From Tistrella bauzanensis (GTDB lineage Bacteria > Pseudomonadota > Alphaproteobacteria > Tistrellales > Tistrellaceae), in NCBI RefSeq assembly GCF_014636235.1, contig NZ_BMDZ01000049.1, positions 1 to 43,044 on the forward strand: a stretch of DNA of 43,044 nucleotides, read 5' to 3'. Positions 8,551 through 16,657 of this stretch are shown here, piece by piece (the stretch's first letter is position 1; each line of letters opens with the position of its first letter). The notes beneath the pieces were generated by a model. It was not told where the DNA came from and made no database searches. It saw only the letters and a program-made list of their open reading frames with translations. The position numbers were made by a program, and so were the translations under genes.

Positions 8551-8618
8551 GTCCGGCAACCCGGACGTCTGTCTGTCAGGATTTCCGGACAGTCAGGCTC
8601 GTGTCCGGTAAACCGGAC
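8551..8618. promoter_or_regulatory. Three tandem palindromic enhancer sites (GTCCGG-N4-CCGGAC)
   Basis: There are two perfect copies, GTCCGGCAACCCGGAC (8551-8566) and GTCCGGTAAACCGGAC (8603-8618). Between them lies a one-mismatch copy, GTCAGGATTTCCGGAC (8575-8590). Centres are 24 and 28 bp apart, so the outer two are 52 bp apart, close to five helical turns. They lie about 90-160 bp upstream of the predicted start of the sigma-54 promoter, the usual distance for enhancer-binding protein sites. They are the likely target of the Fis-type helix-turn-helix of the neighbouring regulator. Confidence 0.8.
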
Positions 8619-8630
8619 GGTGTGACGGGA

Positions 8631-10127
8631 TCAGGGGCGCGACGAGGCCGTCACGGTCTCGATGCCATGTGTCGCCAGTTTTTCATAGAACTGGGCGCGG
8701 GAAATACCCAGCAGCTTCGCCGCCTGGGTCTTGACCCCGCCGGCCGCGGCAAGCGCCCGGCGGATGGCGTCGCGTTCGGCGGCGGCCAGGGCCTCGCGCA
8801 AAGGCTCCACCGTCTCGCCAGGTTCGACCGATGCCGTCATGGTGACCGGTGCCACACCTGCCGCCGAGGGCATATGCGTGGCCATCAGACTGTCGATATG
8901 GCCGGCATCGATCTCGGCATCATCGGTCAGCAGAACCGCACGCTCCAGCAGATTGGCCAGTTCGCGGACATTGCCCGGCCAGTCATGGGCCTGAAGCCGC
9001 AGCAGGGCATGGTCGGTCAGCGTGCGTGGCCGGCCGCCCTGATCGATCGCCAGCCGGTCGAGCAGGACCTCACACAGAGGTTCGATGTCATCCAGACGTT
9101 CCCTCAGCGGCGGCAGGCGCAGCGGCAGCACATTCAGGCGGTAATACAGATCGGCCCGGAACAGGCCTTCCTCGACCATCCGGCCCAGATCGCGGCTGGT
9201 GGCGGCGATCACCCGCACATCGACCGGAATCACCCGGTTCGACCCCAGAGGCTCGATCTCGCGTTCCTGCAGCACCCGCAGCAGCTTGGATTGTAGGCTG
9301 ACCGGCATGTCGCCGATTTCATCCAGAAACAGCGTACCGCGATGGGCCAGGCGGATCTTGCCGTCACGCGGTTTGGCACCGGCACCGGTGAAGGCGCCGG
9401 GGGCCACGCCGAACAGTTCCGCTTCCAGCAGATTTTCAGGGATCGCCGCGGTGTTCACCCGCACCATCGGCCCCGATTGCCGGCCGCTGGCGGCGTGCAG
9501 GGCATGGGCCAGCATCTCCTTGCCGGTGCCGGTCTCGCCCAGCAGCAGCACGGTGATGTCCCGTTCGGCCGCCCGCCGCGCCTGACGCTTCAGCAGACGC
9601 ACCGCCTCGGAATTGCCGATGAACTGCGAAAAGCCGTATTTCGCCCGGCGCGCATCGGCCAGCTGTCGGCGGGCGGCATCCAGATCGCGCTGCAACCCTT
9701 GAAACTTGTCGACCAGCGGTTTCAGCGACTGCACCCGGTCGTACAGGATCATGCCGACGGCGCCGGTGACGCGGCCATCCTCGTCCTTCAACGGGATGCG
9801 GCTCACCACAAGCTGCCGGCCCTCGACCTCGAAGATGTCGATCAGATCGGCGCGGCCACAGGCCACCACCTCGCGCAGCCGGCTGTTGGGGATCACCTCC
9901 TCCACCGGCCGGCCCTCGACCGGGTCCATGCCGTTCAGCCCCAGGATGGCGCGGTACTTGTCGTTCATCCACAGGATCTGCCCGCCGGCATCGATCAGGA
10001 CAGCGCCTTCATATAGCTGATCGAACAGCTCCACCGCCGCCCGCGCGATCCGGTCCCGAAGGCCCGCCTCACGCGCGGACGCAGCCCGACGCCTGCGCGC
10101 CGCCACGCCGTCGACCAGCCGCTCCAT
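8631..10127 (-). CDS. PAS-domain sigma-54 enhancer-binding transcriptional activator
   Basis: Bacterial enhancer-binding protein of 498 residues. An N-terminal PAS domain (about 32-135, AVLIDAGGQILWMNDKYRAILG) probably senses a ligand. A short coiled linker (140-163) leads to the AAA+ domain: Walker A GETGTGKE (197-204), the sigma-54 contact loop GAFTGA (244-249), Walker B TLFLDE (265-270), and RADLYYRLNVLPLRLPPLRER with arginine-finger residues. A Fis-type helix-turn-helix ends the protein (466-488). There is no receiver domain, so it is not a classical two-component regulator. I chose ATG 10127 with GGAG just upstream. The adjacent sigma-54 promoter and palindromic sites make the importer operon its evident target. 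The signal is presumably the transported compound or a derivative. Confidence 0.93.
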   Translation of the reverse strand: MERLVDGVAARRRRAASAREAGLRDRIARAAVELFDQLYEGAVLIDAGGQILWMNDKYRAILGLNGMDPVEGRPVEEVIPNSRLREVVACGRADLIDIFEVEGRQLVVSRIPLKDEDGRVTGAVGMILYDRVQSLKPLVDKFQGLQRDLDAARRQLADARRAKYGFSQFIGNSEAVRLLKRQARRAAERDITVLLLGETGTGKEMLAHALHAASGRQSGPMVRVNTAAIPENLLEAELFGVAPGAFTGAGAKPRDGKIRLAHRGTLFLDEIGDMPVSLQSKLLRVLQEREIEPLGSNRVIPVDVRVIAATSRDLGRMVEEGLFRADLYYRLNVLPLRLPPLRERLDDIEPLCEVLLDRLAIDQGGRPRTLTDHALLRLQAHDWPGNVRELANLLERAVLLTDDAEIDAGHIDSLMATHMPSAAGVAPVTMTASVEPGETVEPLREALAAAERDAIRRALAAAGGVKTQAAKLLGISRAQFYEKLATHGIETVTASSRP

Positions 10128-10319
10128 GCTCTCCAGCGTCTCCCTCTGCCCTGTCGGCCGCAGCTCACGGCCGGCCCCGCGGGGGCACCGGTAAGCACCT
10201 CTTCTCGCACGGGGCTGCGGCGTCAAGCCTAGGACGGTGGCGATGCCGATGCAAGACGGGTCGGGAGTGGCGGTCGGGGCCGGATGGCAGGTGGGGGCGA
10301 GATGGCAGGTTGGGCGGGA

Positions 10320-11318
10320 TCACGGTTCGGATGCAAAGACCACGGCACGGCTGATCGCCGCCGGCACGGTGGTCATATGGCCCTCGCCGGCGAACACCAC
10401 CTGATCGATCCGTGCGCCCGGCACCTGCAACGCGCGCAGCCGGTCGGCCATCCCGGCCAGATTGTCCAGCATGCGCGCCATGCGGCGGAAGGCGGCCCGC
10501 TCAGGGCTTTCCGCCCCGATCGACACTGCCTGTTCCTCGCCGCCCACCGTCAGCAGCAGGTTCAGCGGCGGGCGCCGATCGCGCGCGGCATAGGCCGCAG
10601 CATCCTCGGCCACGTCGCCATCATTCCACCAGATCGACGGGCTGGAGGCGACATAGCCCTTGAACGCCTGCGGCCGGGTGAGTGCCGCATGCAGCACGAA
10701 GCGCCCGCCCAGCGAATGGCCGAACAGGGTCGCGCGGTCGGGATCGACCGGAAATCGGTGGGCGATGGCCGGGCGGATCTCGTTCAGGATCACGTCCAGG
10801 AAGGCATCCTGGCCGCCGGTCGGCACCACCGGTGCCCGTGGCCCCATCAGGGCCAGCATCGCCGGCGTCACCGGCGATGTCAGGTCCAGATAGCGACGGG
10901 TCATGTCGAAGGGGGCATCGCCGGGATAGCCGATGGCGACCACGGCGAGGCTGCCCTCACGCGCAGCCAGCAGCCGCGCGGTCTGTGCCGCCAGACCGAA
11001 CATCGCATTGCCGTCGAGCAGATACAGAACCGGGAAGCCGGCCTCGGGCGGTATGCCGTCGGGTATCGCCACCTGAATGCGATAGACCAGCCCGTTGCGC
11101 CGGGCCGTGATGTCGAACCAGTGGCTGCCCGGCACAGTCACCGGCCCGCGGTCGTCCGGAACGATCGCGGGCCGGGCACCCGGATGGTCATCTGCATGGG
11201 CCACCTGGACGGCAGCCAGGCCTGCGCCGATCGTCACCGCCGCCACCAGCGCCAGCACCCAGGCGATGGCGACCGCATGACGTGGCCGCCGGTATCGCCC
11301 GGGCGATAAGGTCCGCAT
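10320..11318 (-). CDS. Exported or membrane-anchored esterase of the siderophore-esterase type
   Basis: Protein of 332 residues with a basic N-terminus and a hydrophobic stretch (15-40) ending in QVAHA, either a signal peptide or an anchor, so it acts in the periplasm. The alpha/beta hydrolase body shows FPVLYLLDGNAMF (95-107), the nucleophile motif FGHSLGG with Ser202, SPSIWW, and a terminal GEGH with His near 314. This layout is that of the putative-esterase family including IroE/BesA-like siderophore esterases. ATG 11318 is preceded by GGAGG at 11 nt; GTG 11324 and ATG 11357 are alternatives. A Fur-like palindrome just upstream (11375-11389) would fit a role in iron uptake. The substrate (ferric-siderophore ester) is inferred. 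Confidence 0.78.
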   Translation of the reverse strand: MRTLSPGRYRRPRHAVAIAWVLALVAAVTIGAGLAAVQVAHADDHPGARPAIVPDDRGPVTVPGSHWFDITARRNGLVYRIQVAIPDGIPPEAGFPVLYLLDGNAMFGLAAQTARLLAAREGSLAVVAIGYPGDAPFDMTRRYLDLTSPVTPAMLALMGPRAPVVPTGGQDAFLDVILNEIRPAIAHRFPVDPDRATLFGHSLGGRFVLHAALTRPQAFKGYVASSPSIWWNDGDVAEDAAAYAARDRRPPLNLLLTVGGEEQAVSIGAESPERAAFRRMARMLDNLAGMADRLRALQVPGARIDQVVFAGEGHMTTVPAAISRAVVFASEP

Positions 11319-11374
11319 TGTCACCGCATCCTCCGGTCCGTTTTCCAGAGGCGGCATCCGACCTTAATTTTGAC

Positions 11375-11389
11375 TGCGACTCAATCGCA
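11375..11389. promoter_or_regulatory. Candidate Fur-type box upstream of the esterase gene
   Basis: TGCGACTCAATCGCA is a 7-1-7 inverted repeat with one mismatched pair, set in a short AT-rich patch between the hmp stop (11392) and the esterase start. Its spacing matches the 7-1-7 form of Fur boxes (TGATAAT-N-ATTATCA) and it agrees with that consensus at roughly nine of fourteen positions. The regulator identity is inference. Confidence 0.4.
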
Positions 11390-11391
11390 TT

Positions 11392-12591
11392 TCAGAGGAT
11401 CTGTTCGTCGGTCACACCAAACAGTTCGAACCGGATCCGGTCGCGCGGCACGCCGATCTCGATCAACTGCGCCGCCTGCGCCTTCTGGAAGCCACGCGGC
11501 CCGCACATATAGACATCGATATCCATGGCCGGCAGCAGATCGCGCAGGGCCTGGGCATCGATCCGGCCGATCCGGTCATGATCCCGCCCCTGCCGGTCTT
11601 CCGCATCCGGGCGCTCATAGACGACATGAACCGACAGGCCCGGGGTCGCTGCGGCCAGATCGCGCAGATGACGGCCGAAGGCATGGGTCCGGCCATCGAT
11701 CGCCGCATGCGCCCAGACGACCGGATGATCGGGCCGCATCTCGGCCAGCGTCTCCACCATCGCCAGCAACGGGGTCTGCCCCACGCCGGCGCCAAGCAGC
11801 AGGATCGGGCGTGACCCGTCCATATCCAGCACGAATTCACCCGCAGGCGGCGCCGCCTCGATCACCGCACCGGGCTTGATCATGTCGTGCATCATGCCGG
11901 AGCCGCGACCTTCAGGCTCGCGCTTGACCGCGATCCGCCAATGCCGGGCATCGGGCTTGCCGGCCAGGCTGTAATGACGCAGCAGGCTGGTGGTGCCGTC
12001 GTCGCGGGTCAGGCGCAGGGTCAGATACTGACCGGGGCTGAAGGGCGGCAGCGGTCCGCCATCCTCAGGCGTCAGCCGGAAGCTCTTGATCACCCGGCTT
12101 TCGTCATTGACGGCATCAACGATGAACCGCCGGAAACCGCGCCACCCACCGGGCCGCGCCGCAACCTCATCGGCCAGCACCGCTTCGCGCCCGATGAACA
12201 CGCCGGCCAGCACGCCATAGGCCTCGGCCCAGGCGGCCAGGATCGGCGGGGTCGCCGCATCTCCCAGCACGTCCGAGATGGCGGCCAGCAGTTCCGCGCC
12301 CACGACATCGTATTGTTCGGGGCGCACCTGCACCGCAACATGCTTATGGGCGATGCGTTCCACCGCGCCTGCCAGTGCCGACAGGTTGTCGATATGTTCG
12401 GCATAGGCCAGCACCGCGGCCGCCAGCGCCCGGGGCTGCGATCCATCGCGCTGATGCGCCGGATCGAACATCGCCGCGATTTCGGGCTGGGTCAGAAGCC
12501 GTTCATAGAACCGGCTCGTGATCGCTTCACCATGGGCGCGCAGCACAGGGACCGTGGCTTTCACCAGGGTGATCGTCGTTTCCGTCAGCAT
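11392..12591 (-). CDS. hmp: Flavohaemoglobin, nitric oxide dioxygenase
   Basis: Converts NO, O2 and NAD(P)H to nitrate in the cytoplasm. It is 399 residues, matching E. coli Hmp (396). The globin domain (1-140) carries the B10 tyrosine in SRFYERLL (Tyr29), a distal Gln near 52 and the proximal His84 in IAHKHVAV followed by PEQY. The FAD domain has RHYSLAGK and the GQYLTLRL strand. The NAD domain has LLGAGVGQTPLLAM, and the end of the protein has MCGPRGFQKAQ and FELFG. ATG 12591 was chosen by comparison with Hmp length; the frame is open further upstream but that part has no resemblance. Expression is probably repressed by an NO-sensing Rrf2-family regulator acting at the operator at 12709-12729. 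No nsrR gene is in the window. Confidence 0.95.
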   Translation of the reverse strand: MLTETTITLVKATVPVLRAHGEAITSRFYERLLTQPEIAAMFDPAHQRDGSQPRALAAAVLAYAEHIDNLSALAGAVERIAHKHVAVQVRPEQYDVVGAELLAAISDVLGDAATPPILAAWAEAYGVLAGVFIGREAVLADEVAARPGGWRGFRRFIVDAVNDESRVIKSFRLTPEDGGPLPPFSPGQYLTLRLTRDDGTTSLLRHYSLAGKPDARHWRIAVKREPEGRGSGMMHDMIKPGAVIEAAPPAGEFVLDMDGSRPILLLGAGVGQTPLLAMVETLAEMRPDHPVVWAHAAIDGRTHAFGRHLRDLAAATPGLSVHVVYERPDAEDRQGRDHDRIGRIDAQALRDLLPAMDIDVYMCGPRGFQKAQAAQLIEIGVPRDRIRFELFGVTDEQIL

Positions 12592-12675
12592 ATCCCGTCC
12601 ATTCCCGTTCCTGCGGCCTGCCCGGATGCGGCCTGTGGCCGTCCCGGACTGCCATCTCTCGTGAACCACAGAAGA

Positions 12676-12704
12676 TGTATAGCAGATGATTTTTATTCCC
12701 GTCA
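12676..12704 (-). promoter_or_regulatory. Candidate extended -10 promoter of hmp
   Basis: On the minus strand TGACGG (12704-12699) and TATACA (12681-12676) are 17 bp apart, and the -10 is preceded by TGC, an extended -10 element. The predicted start is near 12670, about 80 nt before the hmp ATG. The -35 is weak; the operator begins 4 bp upstream of it. Confidence 0.45.
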
Positions 12705-12708
12705 CTAT

Positions 12709-12729
12709 ATATGCATATGAAATGCATAT
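12709..12729. promoter_or_regulatory. NsrR-type operator between hmp and the glycosyltransferase operon
   Basis: ATATGCAT-ATGAA-ATGCATAT is a perfect 8-bp inverted repeat with a 5-bp spacer. On the hmp strand the core reads ATGCATTTCATATGCAT, close to the NsrR consensus GATGCATTT-N-AAATGCATC: same half-sites, same spacing. A second partial half-site (AAGATGTAT) lies at 12672-12680 over the hmp -10. The site sits in the only markedly AT-rich stretch of this region, and repression of hmp by NsrR is widespread in proteobacteria. It could also affect the divergent operon starting at 12851. Confidence 0.72.
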
Positions 12730-12850
12730 TATGTCGCAGGCGCCACCCCGGATGACGGAGTTTCCGCGCCGCGACATCGCCACTTTCCGAGCGCGCCCGG
12801 CCTGTGCGATAGTCCGGCCGTTATGCCGCAAGCGGGAGGTTCCGAGAGGC

Positions 12851-14152
12851 ATGAATGGCTCGCGTGTGCTGATCTACAGCCACGACAGCTTCGGGCTCGG
12901 TCATCTGCGCAGATGCCGCGAGATCGCACACGGGCTGGTCGGGGCATTCCCCGACATGTCGGTGCTGATCCTCTCGGGGTCGCCGATCATCGGCAGCTTC
13001 GACTTCCGCACCCGCACCGACTTCGTCCGGGTGCCGGGGGTGATCAAGCTGCGCAATGGTGACTACACCTCGCTGAAGCTCAAGATGGACATCGACCATA
13101 TCCTGAAACTCAGGGGGGCGATCATCGAGCGCACGGCCGAGGTGTTCGAACCCGATGTCTTCATCGTGGACAAGGAGCCGCTGGGCTTGCGGGGCGAGGT
13201 TGCCCGCACGCTCAAGCGGCTGAAGCGGCGCGGAACCCGGCTGGTGCTGGGCCTGCGCGATGTGATGGATGAACCGGCACAGCTTGCGCCCGAATGGAAG
13301 CGCAAGCGGGTGTTGCCGGCGTTGCGCGATCTTTACGACGATATCTGGGTCTACGGGCTGCCGGAGATCCACGATCCGCTCGAAGGCATCGACCTGCCGG
13401 CCGATGTGCGCGCGAAGATGACCTATACTGGATATCTGCGGCGCGCGGCGCCGCAGGGCGCGGTATCGGAGCGTATCCAGGCGCTGGTGGAGGGCGATCC
13501 CTACATCCTGGCCACCACCGGCGGTGGTGGCGACGGTGAGGAACTGATCGACTGGGTGATACAGGCCTATGAACAGCACGGCAACCGGCTGCCCCATCGC
13601 GCCGTGCTGGTGCTGGGCCCGTTCATGAGCCGCGAGGCGCGCGAGCGGTTCGGGGCACGAGCCCATAAGCTCGACCGGGTCGACACCATCACCTTCGACG
13701 CCCGGATCGAAACCCTGATGGCCGGTGCCGAAGGCGTGGTGGCCATGGGCGGCTACAACACCTTCTGTGAAATCCTGTCGCTGGACAAGCGGGCGATCAT
13801 CGTGCCGCGCACGGAACCCAGGCTGGAACAGTTCATCCGCGCCGACCGCGCGGACAAGCTGGGCCTTGTGCGCATGCTGCTCGACCCCGGCCCTGAGCGC
13901 AGTGCCGCGGCGATGGCCGATGCTCTGGTGGCTCTGGCCGGTCAGGCGCCGCCATCGGCCGCCATGCCGTCCTCGATGCTCGACGGGCTGGAGGCCGTGG
14001 CGCGGCTGGTTGGTGCCGAGCTTGACCGGCGCAATCGTCGCACCGTCCTGAGCCCGGCGCCAGCCGGTGACAACACGGCCGAACCTGACACGGACAATGC
14101 CTGGACCGATGATGCCGGGCCACTGGACATCAAGCGCCGTGCCGCACCCTGA
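12851..14152 (+). CDS. Glycosyltransferase, GT28/MurG-like fold (first gene of the glycan operon)
   Basis: Predicted cytoplasmic glycosyltransferase of 433 residues. The N-terminal half opens with VLIYSHDSFGLGHLRR, the glycine/His-containing first loop of GT-B enzymes acting on nucleotide sugars. The C-terminal half has ILATTGGGGDGEELIDW and AMGGYNTFCEILSLDKRAIIVPR, the donor-binding site of the GT28 C-terminal domain (as in MurG). ATG 12851 has GAGAGG directly upstream; longer frames would run through the NsrR-type operator and show no coding character. It resembles the gene at 17335-18600 in layout, so the two look like distant paralogues. The last 40 residues are low-complexity and overlap the next gene. 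Donor and acceptor are unknown. Confidence 0.82.
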   Translation: MNGSRVLIYSHDSFGLGHLRRCREIAHGLVGAFPDMSVLILSGSPIIGSFDFRTRTDFVRVPGVIKLRNGDYTSLKLKMDIDHILKLRGAIIERTAEVFEPDVFIVDKEPLGLRGEVARTLKRLKRRGTRLVLGLRDVMDEPAQLAPEWKRKRVLPALRDLYDDIWVYGLPEIHDPLEGIDLPADVRAKMTYTGYLRRAAPQGAVSERIQALVEGDPYILATTGGGGDGEELIDWVIQAYEQHGNRLPHRAVLVLGPFMSREARERFGARAHKLDRVDTITFDARIETLMAGAEGVVAMGGYNTFCEILSLDKRAIIVPRTEPRLEQFIRADRADKLGLVRMLLDPGPERSAAAMADALVALAGQAPPSAAMPSSMLDGLEAVARLVGAELDRRNRRTVLSPAPAGDNTAEPDTDNAWTDDAGPLDIKRRAAP

Positions 14153-15464
14153 CGCCGGCACATCCCCCCCCGGCACCATCGCTGTGGTGCTGAAAGGCTA
14201 TCCGCGCCTGTCCGAGACCTTCATCGCCCAGGAAATCCGGGCGCTGGAGGTGGCAGGCCTGGCCCTGCGGCTGGTGTCGCTGCGCCGGCCGACCGATCGC
14301 GCGGTACATCCGGTGCATCGCGAGATCACCGCCGATGTCCGCTATCTGCCCGAATACCTGCATGAGGAGCCGCTGCGGGTGCTGCAATCCCTGTGGCGGG
14401 TGGCACGGCTGCCGGGCTTTGCCCGCGCCCGTGCGGTCTGGCTGCGCGACCTTGCCCGCGATCGCAGTCGCAACCGCATCCGCCGCTTCGGTCAGGCGGC
14501 AGTTCTGGCGGCGGAACTGGAACCCGACACGGCGATGATCTATGCCCATTTCCTGCACACCCCGGCATCGGTGGCACGATATGCGGCGATCATGCGCGGC
14601 CTGCCCTGGGCGGTGTCGGCGCATGCCAAGGATATCTGGACCAGTCCCGACTGGGAAAAGACTGAAAAGCTCGCCGATTGCGCCTGGGCCGTCACCTGCA
14701 CCGCCATGAACCGCGATCATCTGGCAGCCCTCGCGCCGCCGGGCCGGGTCGACCTGCTCTATCACGGCCTGGATCTCAGCCGGTTTCCGGATCCGACCGG
14801 CCTGTCGGCCACAGATCCGGCATCCACCATGGGCCATGGCCGCGATACCGGCAATGACCGCGATGGCAGCAATCCGGCCCGCCCGGTGCGGCTGGTGGGT
14901 GTTGGCCGTCTGGTGGAGAAGAAGGGCTGGGACACGGTGCTGGAGGCATTGGCGCTGCTGCCGGACACCATGGCCTGGCACTTCACCCATATCGGCGGAG
15001 GCCCGCTGAAGGACCGATTGCAGGCGCAGGCGACCGCACATGGCATTGCCGATCGGATCACCTGGCAAGGCGCCATGGCACAGGCCGAGGTGCTGGCCGC
15101 CTATGGACAGGCCGACATCTTCGTGCTGGCCAGCCGCATTGCCGGCGATGGCGACCGCGACGGCCTGCCGAATGTGCTGATGGAGGCGCAATCGCAGCGT
15201 CTGGCGGTGGTCGCCACCACGGTCTCGGCGATCCCCGAATTCATCCGCGACGGCGAGACCGGGCTGCTGGTCGCGCCGGACCAGCCGCGCGCGCTGGCCG
15301 ATGCCATCGCCACGCTGGTCGCGGCCCCGGCGCTACGGCAGAGGATGGGCGCCGCCGGCCGCGCCCGGCTGGATGCCGCCTTCTCGCTGGATGCCTCGGT
15401 CGCCCCCCTGATCGCACGGCTGTCGGCGGCGGTCGAACATGGCGGCGAGGCGCGGCACGACTGA
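14097..15464 (+). CDS. Glycosyltransferase family 4, WcaL/colanic-acid type
   Basis: GT4 family retaining glycosyltransferase of about 455 residues. The N-terminal motif VVLKGYPRLSETFIAQEIRAL matches the WcaL-like group; shown here in two parts it is VVLKGYPRLSETF and IAQEIRALE. The donor domain shows LVGVGRLVEKKGWDTVLEAL, then DRDGLPNVLMEAQSQRLAVV with the EX7E-like catalytic Glu, and IPEFIRDGETGLLV. It overlaps the previous gene by tens of bases. The start is uncertain: ATG 14097, ATG 14109/14112 and GTG 14139 are all possible, none has a good ribosome site, and homology starts around 14180. Its stop shares an A with the next start (TGATG). The product sugar is unknown. Confidence 0.85.
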   Translation: MPGPMMPGHWTSSAVPHPDAGTSPPGTIAVVLKGYPRLSETFIAQEIRALEVAGLALRLVSLRRPTDRAVHPVHREITADVRYLPEYLHEEPLRVLQSLWRVARLPGFARARAVWLRDLARDRSRNRIRRFGQAAVLAAELEPDTAMIYAHFLHTPASVARYAAIMRGLPWAVSAHAKDIWTSPDWEKTEKLADCAWAVTCTAMNRDHLAALAPPGRVDLLYHGLDLSRFPDPTGLSATDPASTMGHGRDTGNDRDGSNPARPVRLVGVGRLVEKKGWDTVLEALALLPDTMAWHFTHIGGGPLKDRLQAQATAHGIADRITWQGAMAQAEVLAAYGQADIFVLASRIAGDGDRDGLPNVLMEAQSQRLAVVATTVSAIPEFIRDGETGLLVAPDQPRALADAIATLVAAPALRQRMGAAGRARLDAAFSLDASVAPLIARLSAAVEHGGEARHD

Positions 15465-16657
15465 TGCGGGTCGCGGTCTATTGCCCCCTGAAATATCCCG
15501 ACCACCCGGTGCCGAGCGGCGACCGGCGGATGGCCCGGCAGATCATGGCCGCCCTGGCGGCGGGCGGTCATCAGCCGGAACTCGTCTGCCGGTTCAGCAG
15601 CCGCGACGGCCGCGGCAATCCTGAGCGTCAGGCCCGGATCATGGCGGCCGGCCTCAGGCTGGCCCGGCGGCTGGTGGCAAGGCTGGCGGCGCGTCCGGCG
15701 GCAACGCGCCCCGAGGCCTGGATCACCTATCATCTCTATCACAAAGCCCCCGATCATCTGGGGCCACAGGTGGCGGCAGCGCTCGATATTCCCTATCTGG
15801 TGGTGGAAGCCTCGGATGCGCCCAAGCGCGCCGGCGGCGCCTGGGATATCGGATTTCAAGCGGCCCGCGCGGCCCTGGCCGCCGCCGATCTGGTGATGCC
15901 GATGACCCGGCTGGACGCGGTCTGCCTGAGCCGGCTGCTGCCGGCCGGCCATATCCAGGGGTTGACACCGTTTCTGGACGATAGCGCCCGGTTCGCCGCC
16001 GCGGCGCAACGGCGGGACGCCATCCGCCGCGATCTGGCCACAGCGCGGGGCCTCGACATCACCCTGCCCTGGCTGGTGGCCGTGGGCATGATGCGAATCG
16101 GCGACAAGCTGGACAGCTATCGGGTGATCGGGCGCATGCTGGCCGATCCGGCACTGGCCGGACGGGGCTTTCACCTGCTGGTGGCCGGCGACGGCCCGGC
16201 CCGCGCGGCGGTGGCCGCGGCACTCGATGCCGATCGCGACCATCGGGTCACGTTGCTGGGCGCCCTGGCCCCCGCGGCCCTGGCCGATGTGCTGGCGGCC
16301 GCGGATATCATGGTCTGGCCCGCCGTGCGCGAGGCCTATGGTATGGCTCTGCTGGAAGCCCAGGCCGCCGGGCTGCCGGTGGTCGCGGGCCGAAGCGGCG
16401 GCGTGCCTGATCTGGTGACCGACGGGGTCACCGGCCGGTTGGCAGCGCCCGAGGATGCCCCGGCACTGGCCGCCGCCGTGGCCGCCCTGCTCGACGACCC
16501 GAACGGCCGCGAGGCCATGTCGCGCGCGGCCGCCGATCAGGCGGCGCGGCGTGATATCACCGCCGCCGCGGCGGCACTGAACGAAGCCCTGCGGCTGGCC
16601 ACCGCCAATCATCGCCAGCGCGCAACGCGCCACCGGCCCGGGAATGCCATGCAATGA
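15464..16657 (+). CDS. Glycosyltransferase family 4
   Basis: GT-B fold glycosyltransferase of 397 residues. The N-terminus MRVAVYCPLKYPDHPVPSGDRRMAR has the acceptor-side glycine loop region of GT4 enzymes (MRVAVYCPLK, then PSGDRRMAR). The donor side has LLVAGDGPARAAV, AAADIMVWPAVREAYGMALLEAQAAGLPVV with the two Glu of the EX7E motif, and VPDLVTDGVTGRL. The segment PYLVVEASDAPKR in the middle is typical of a subgroup often found next to histidine phosphatases. The gene starts one base inside the previous stop and its own stop overlaps the next start by 4 nt. Codon use is as GC-rich as its neighbours, so there is no sign of recent transfer. Confidence 0.84.
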   Translation: MRVAVYCPLKYPDHPVPSGDRRMARQIMAALAAGGHQPELVCRFSSRDGRGNPERQARIMAAGLRLARRLVARLAARPAATRPEAWITYHLYHKAPDHLGPQVAAALDIPYLVVEASDAPKRAGGAWDIGFQAARAALAAADLVMPMTRLDAVCLSRLLPAGHIQGLTPFLDDSARFAAAAQRRDAIRRDLATARGLDITLPWLVAVGMMRIGDKLDSYRVIGRMLADPALAGRGFHLLVAGDGPARAAVAAALDADRDHRVTLLGALAPAALADVLAAADIMVWPAVREAYGMALLEAQAAGLPVVAGRSGGVPDLVTDGVTGRLAAPEDAPALAAAVAALLDDPNGREAMSRAAADQAARRDITAAAAALNEALRLATANHRQRATRHRPGNAMQ

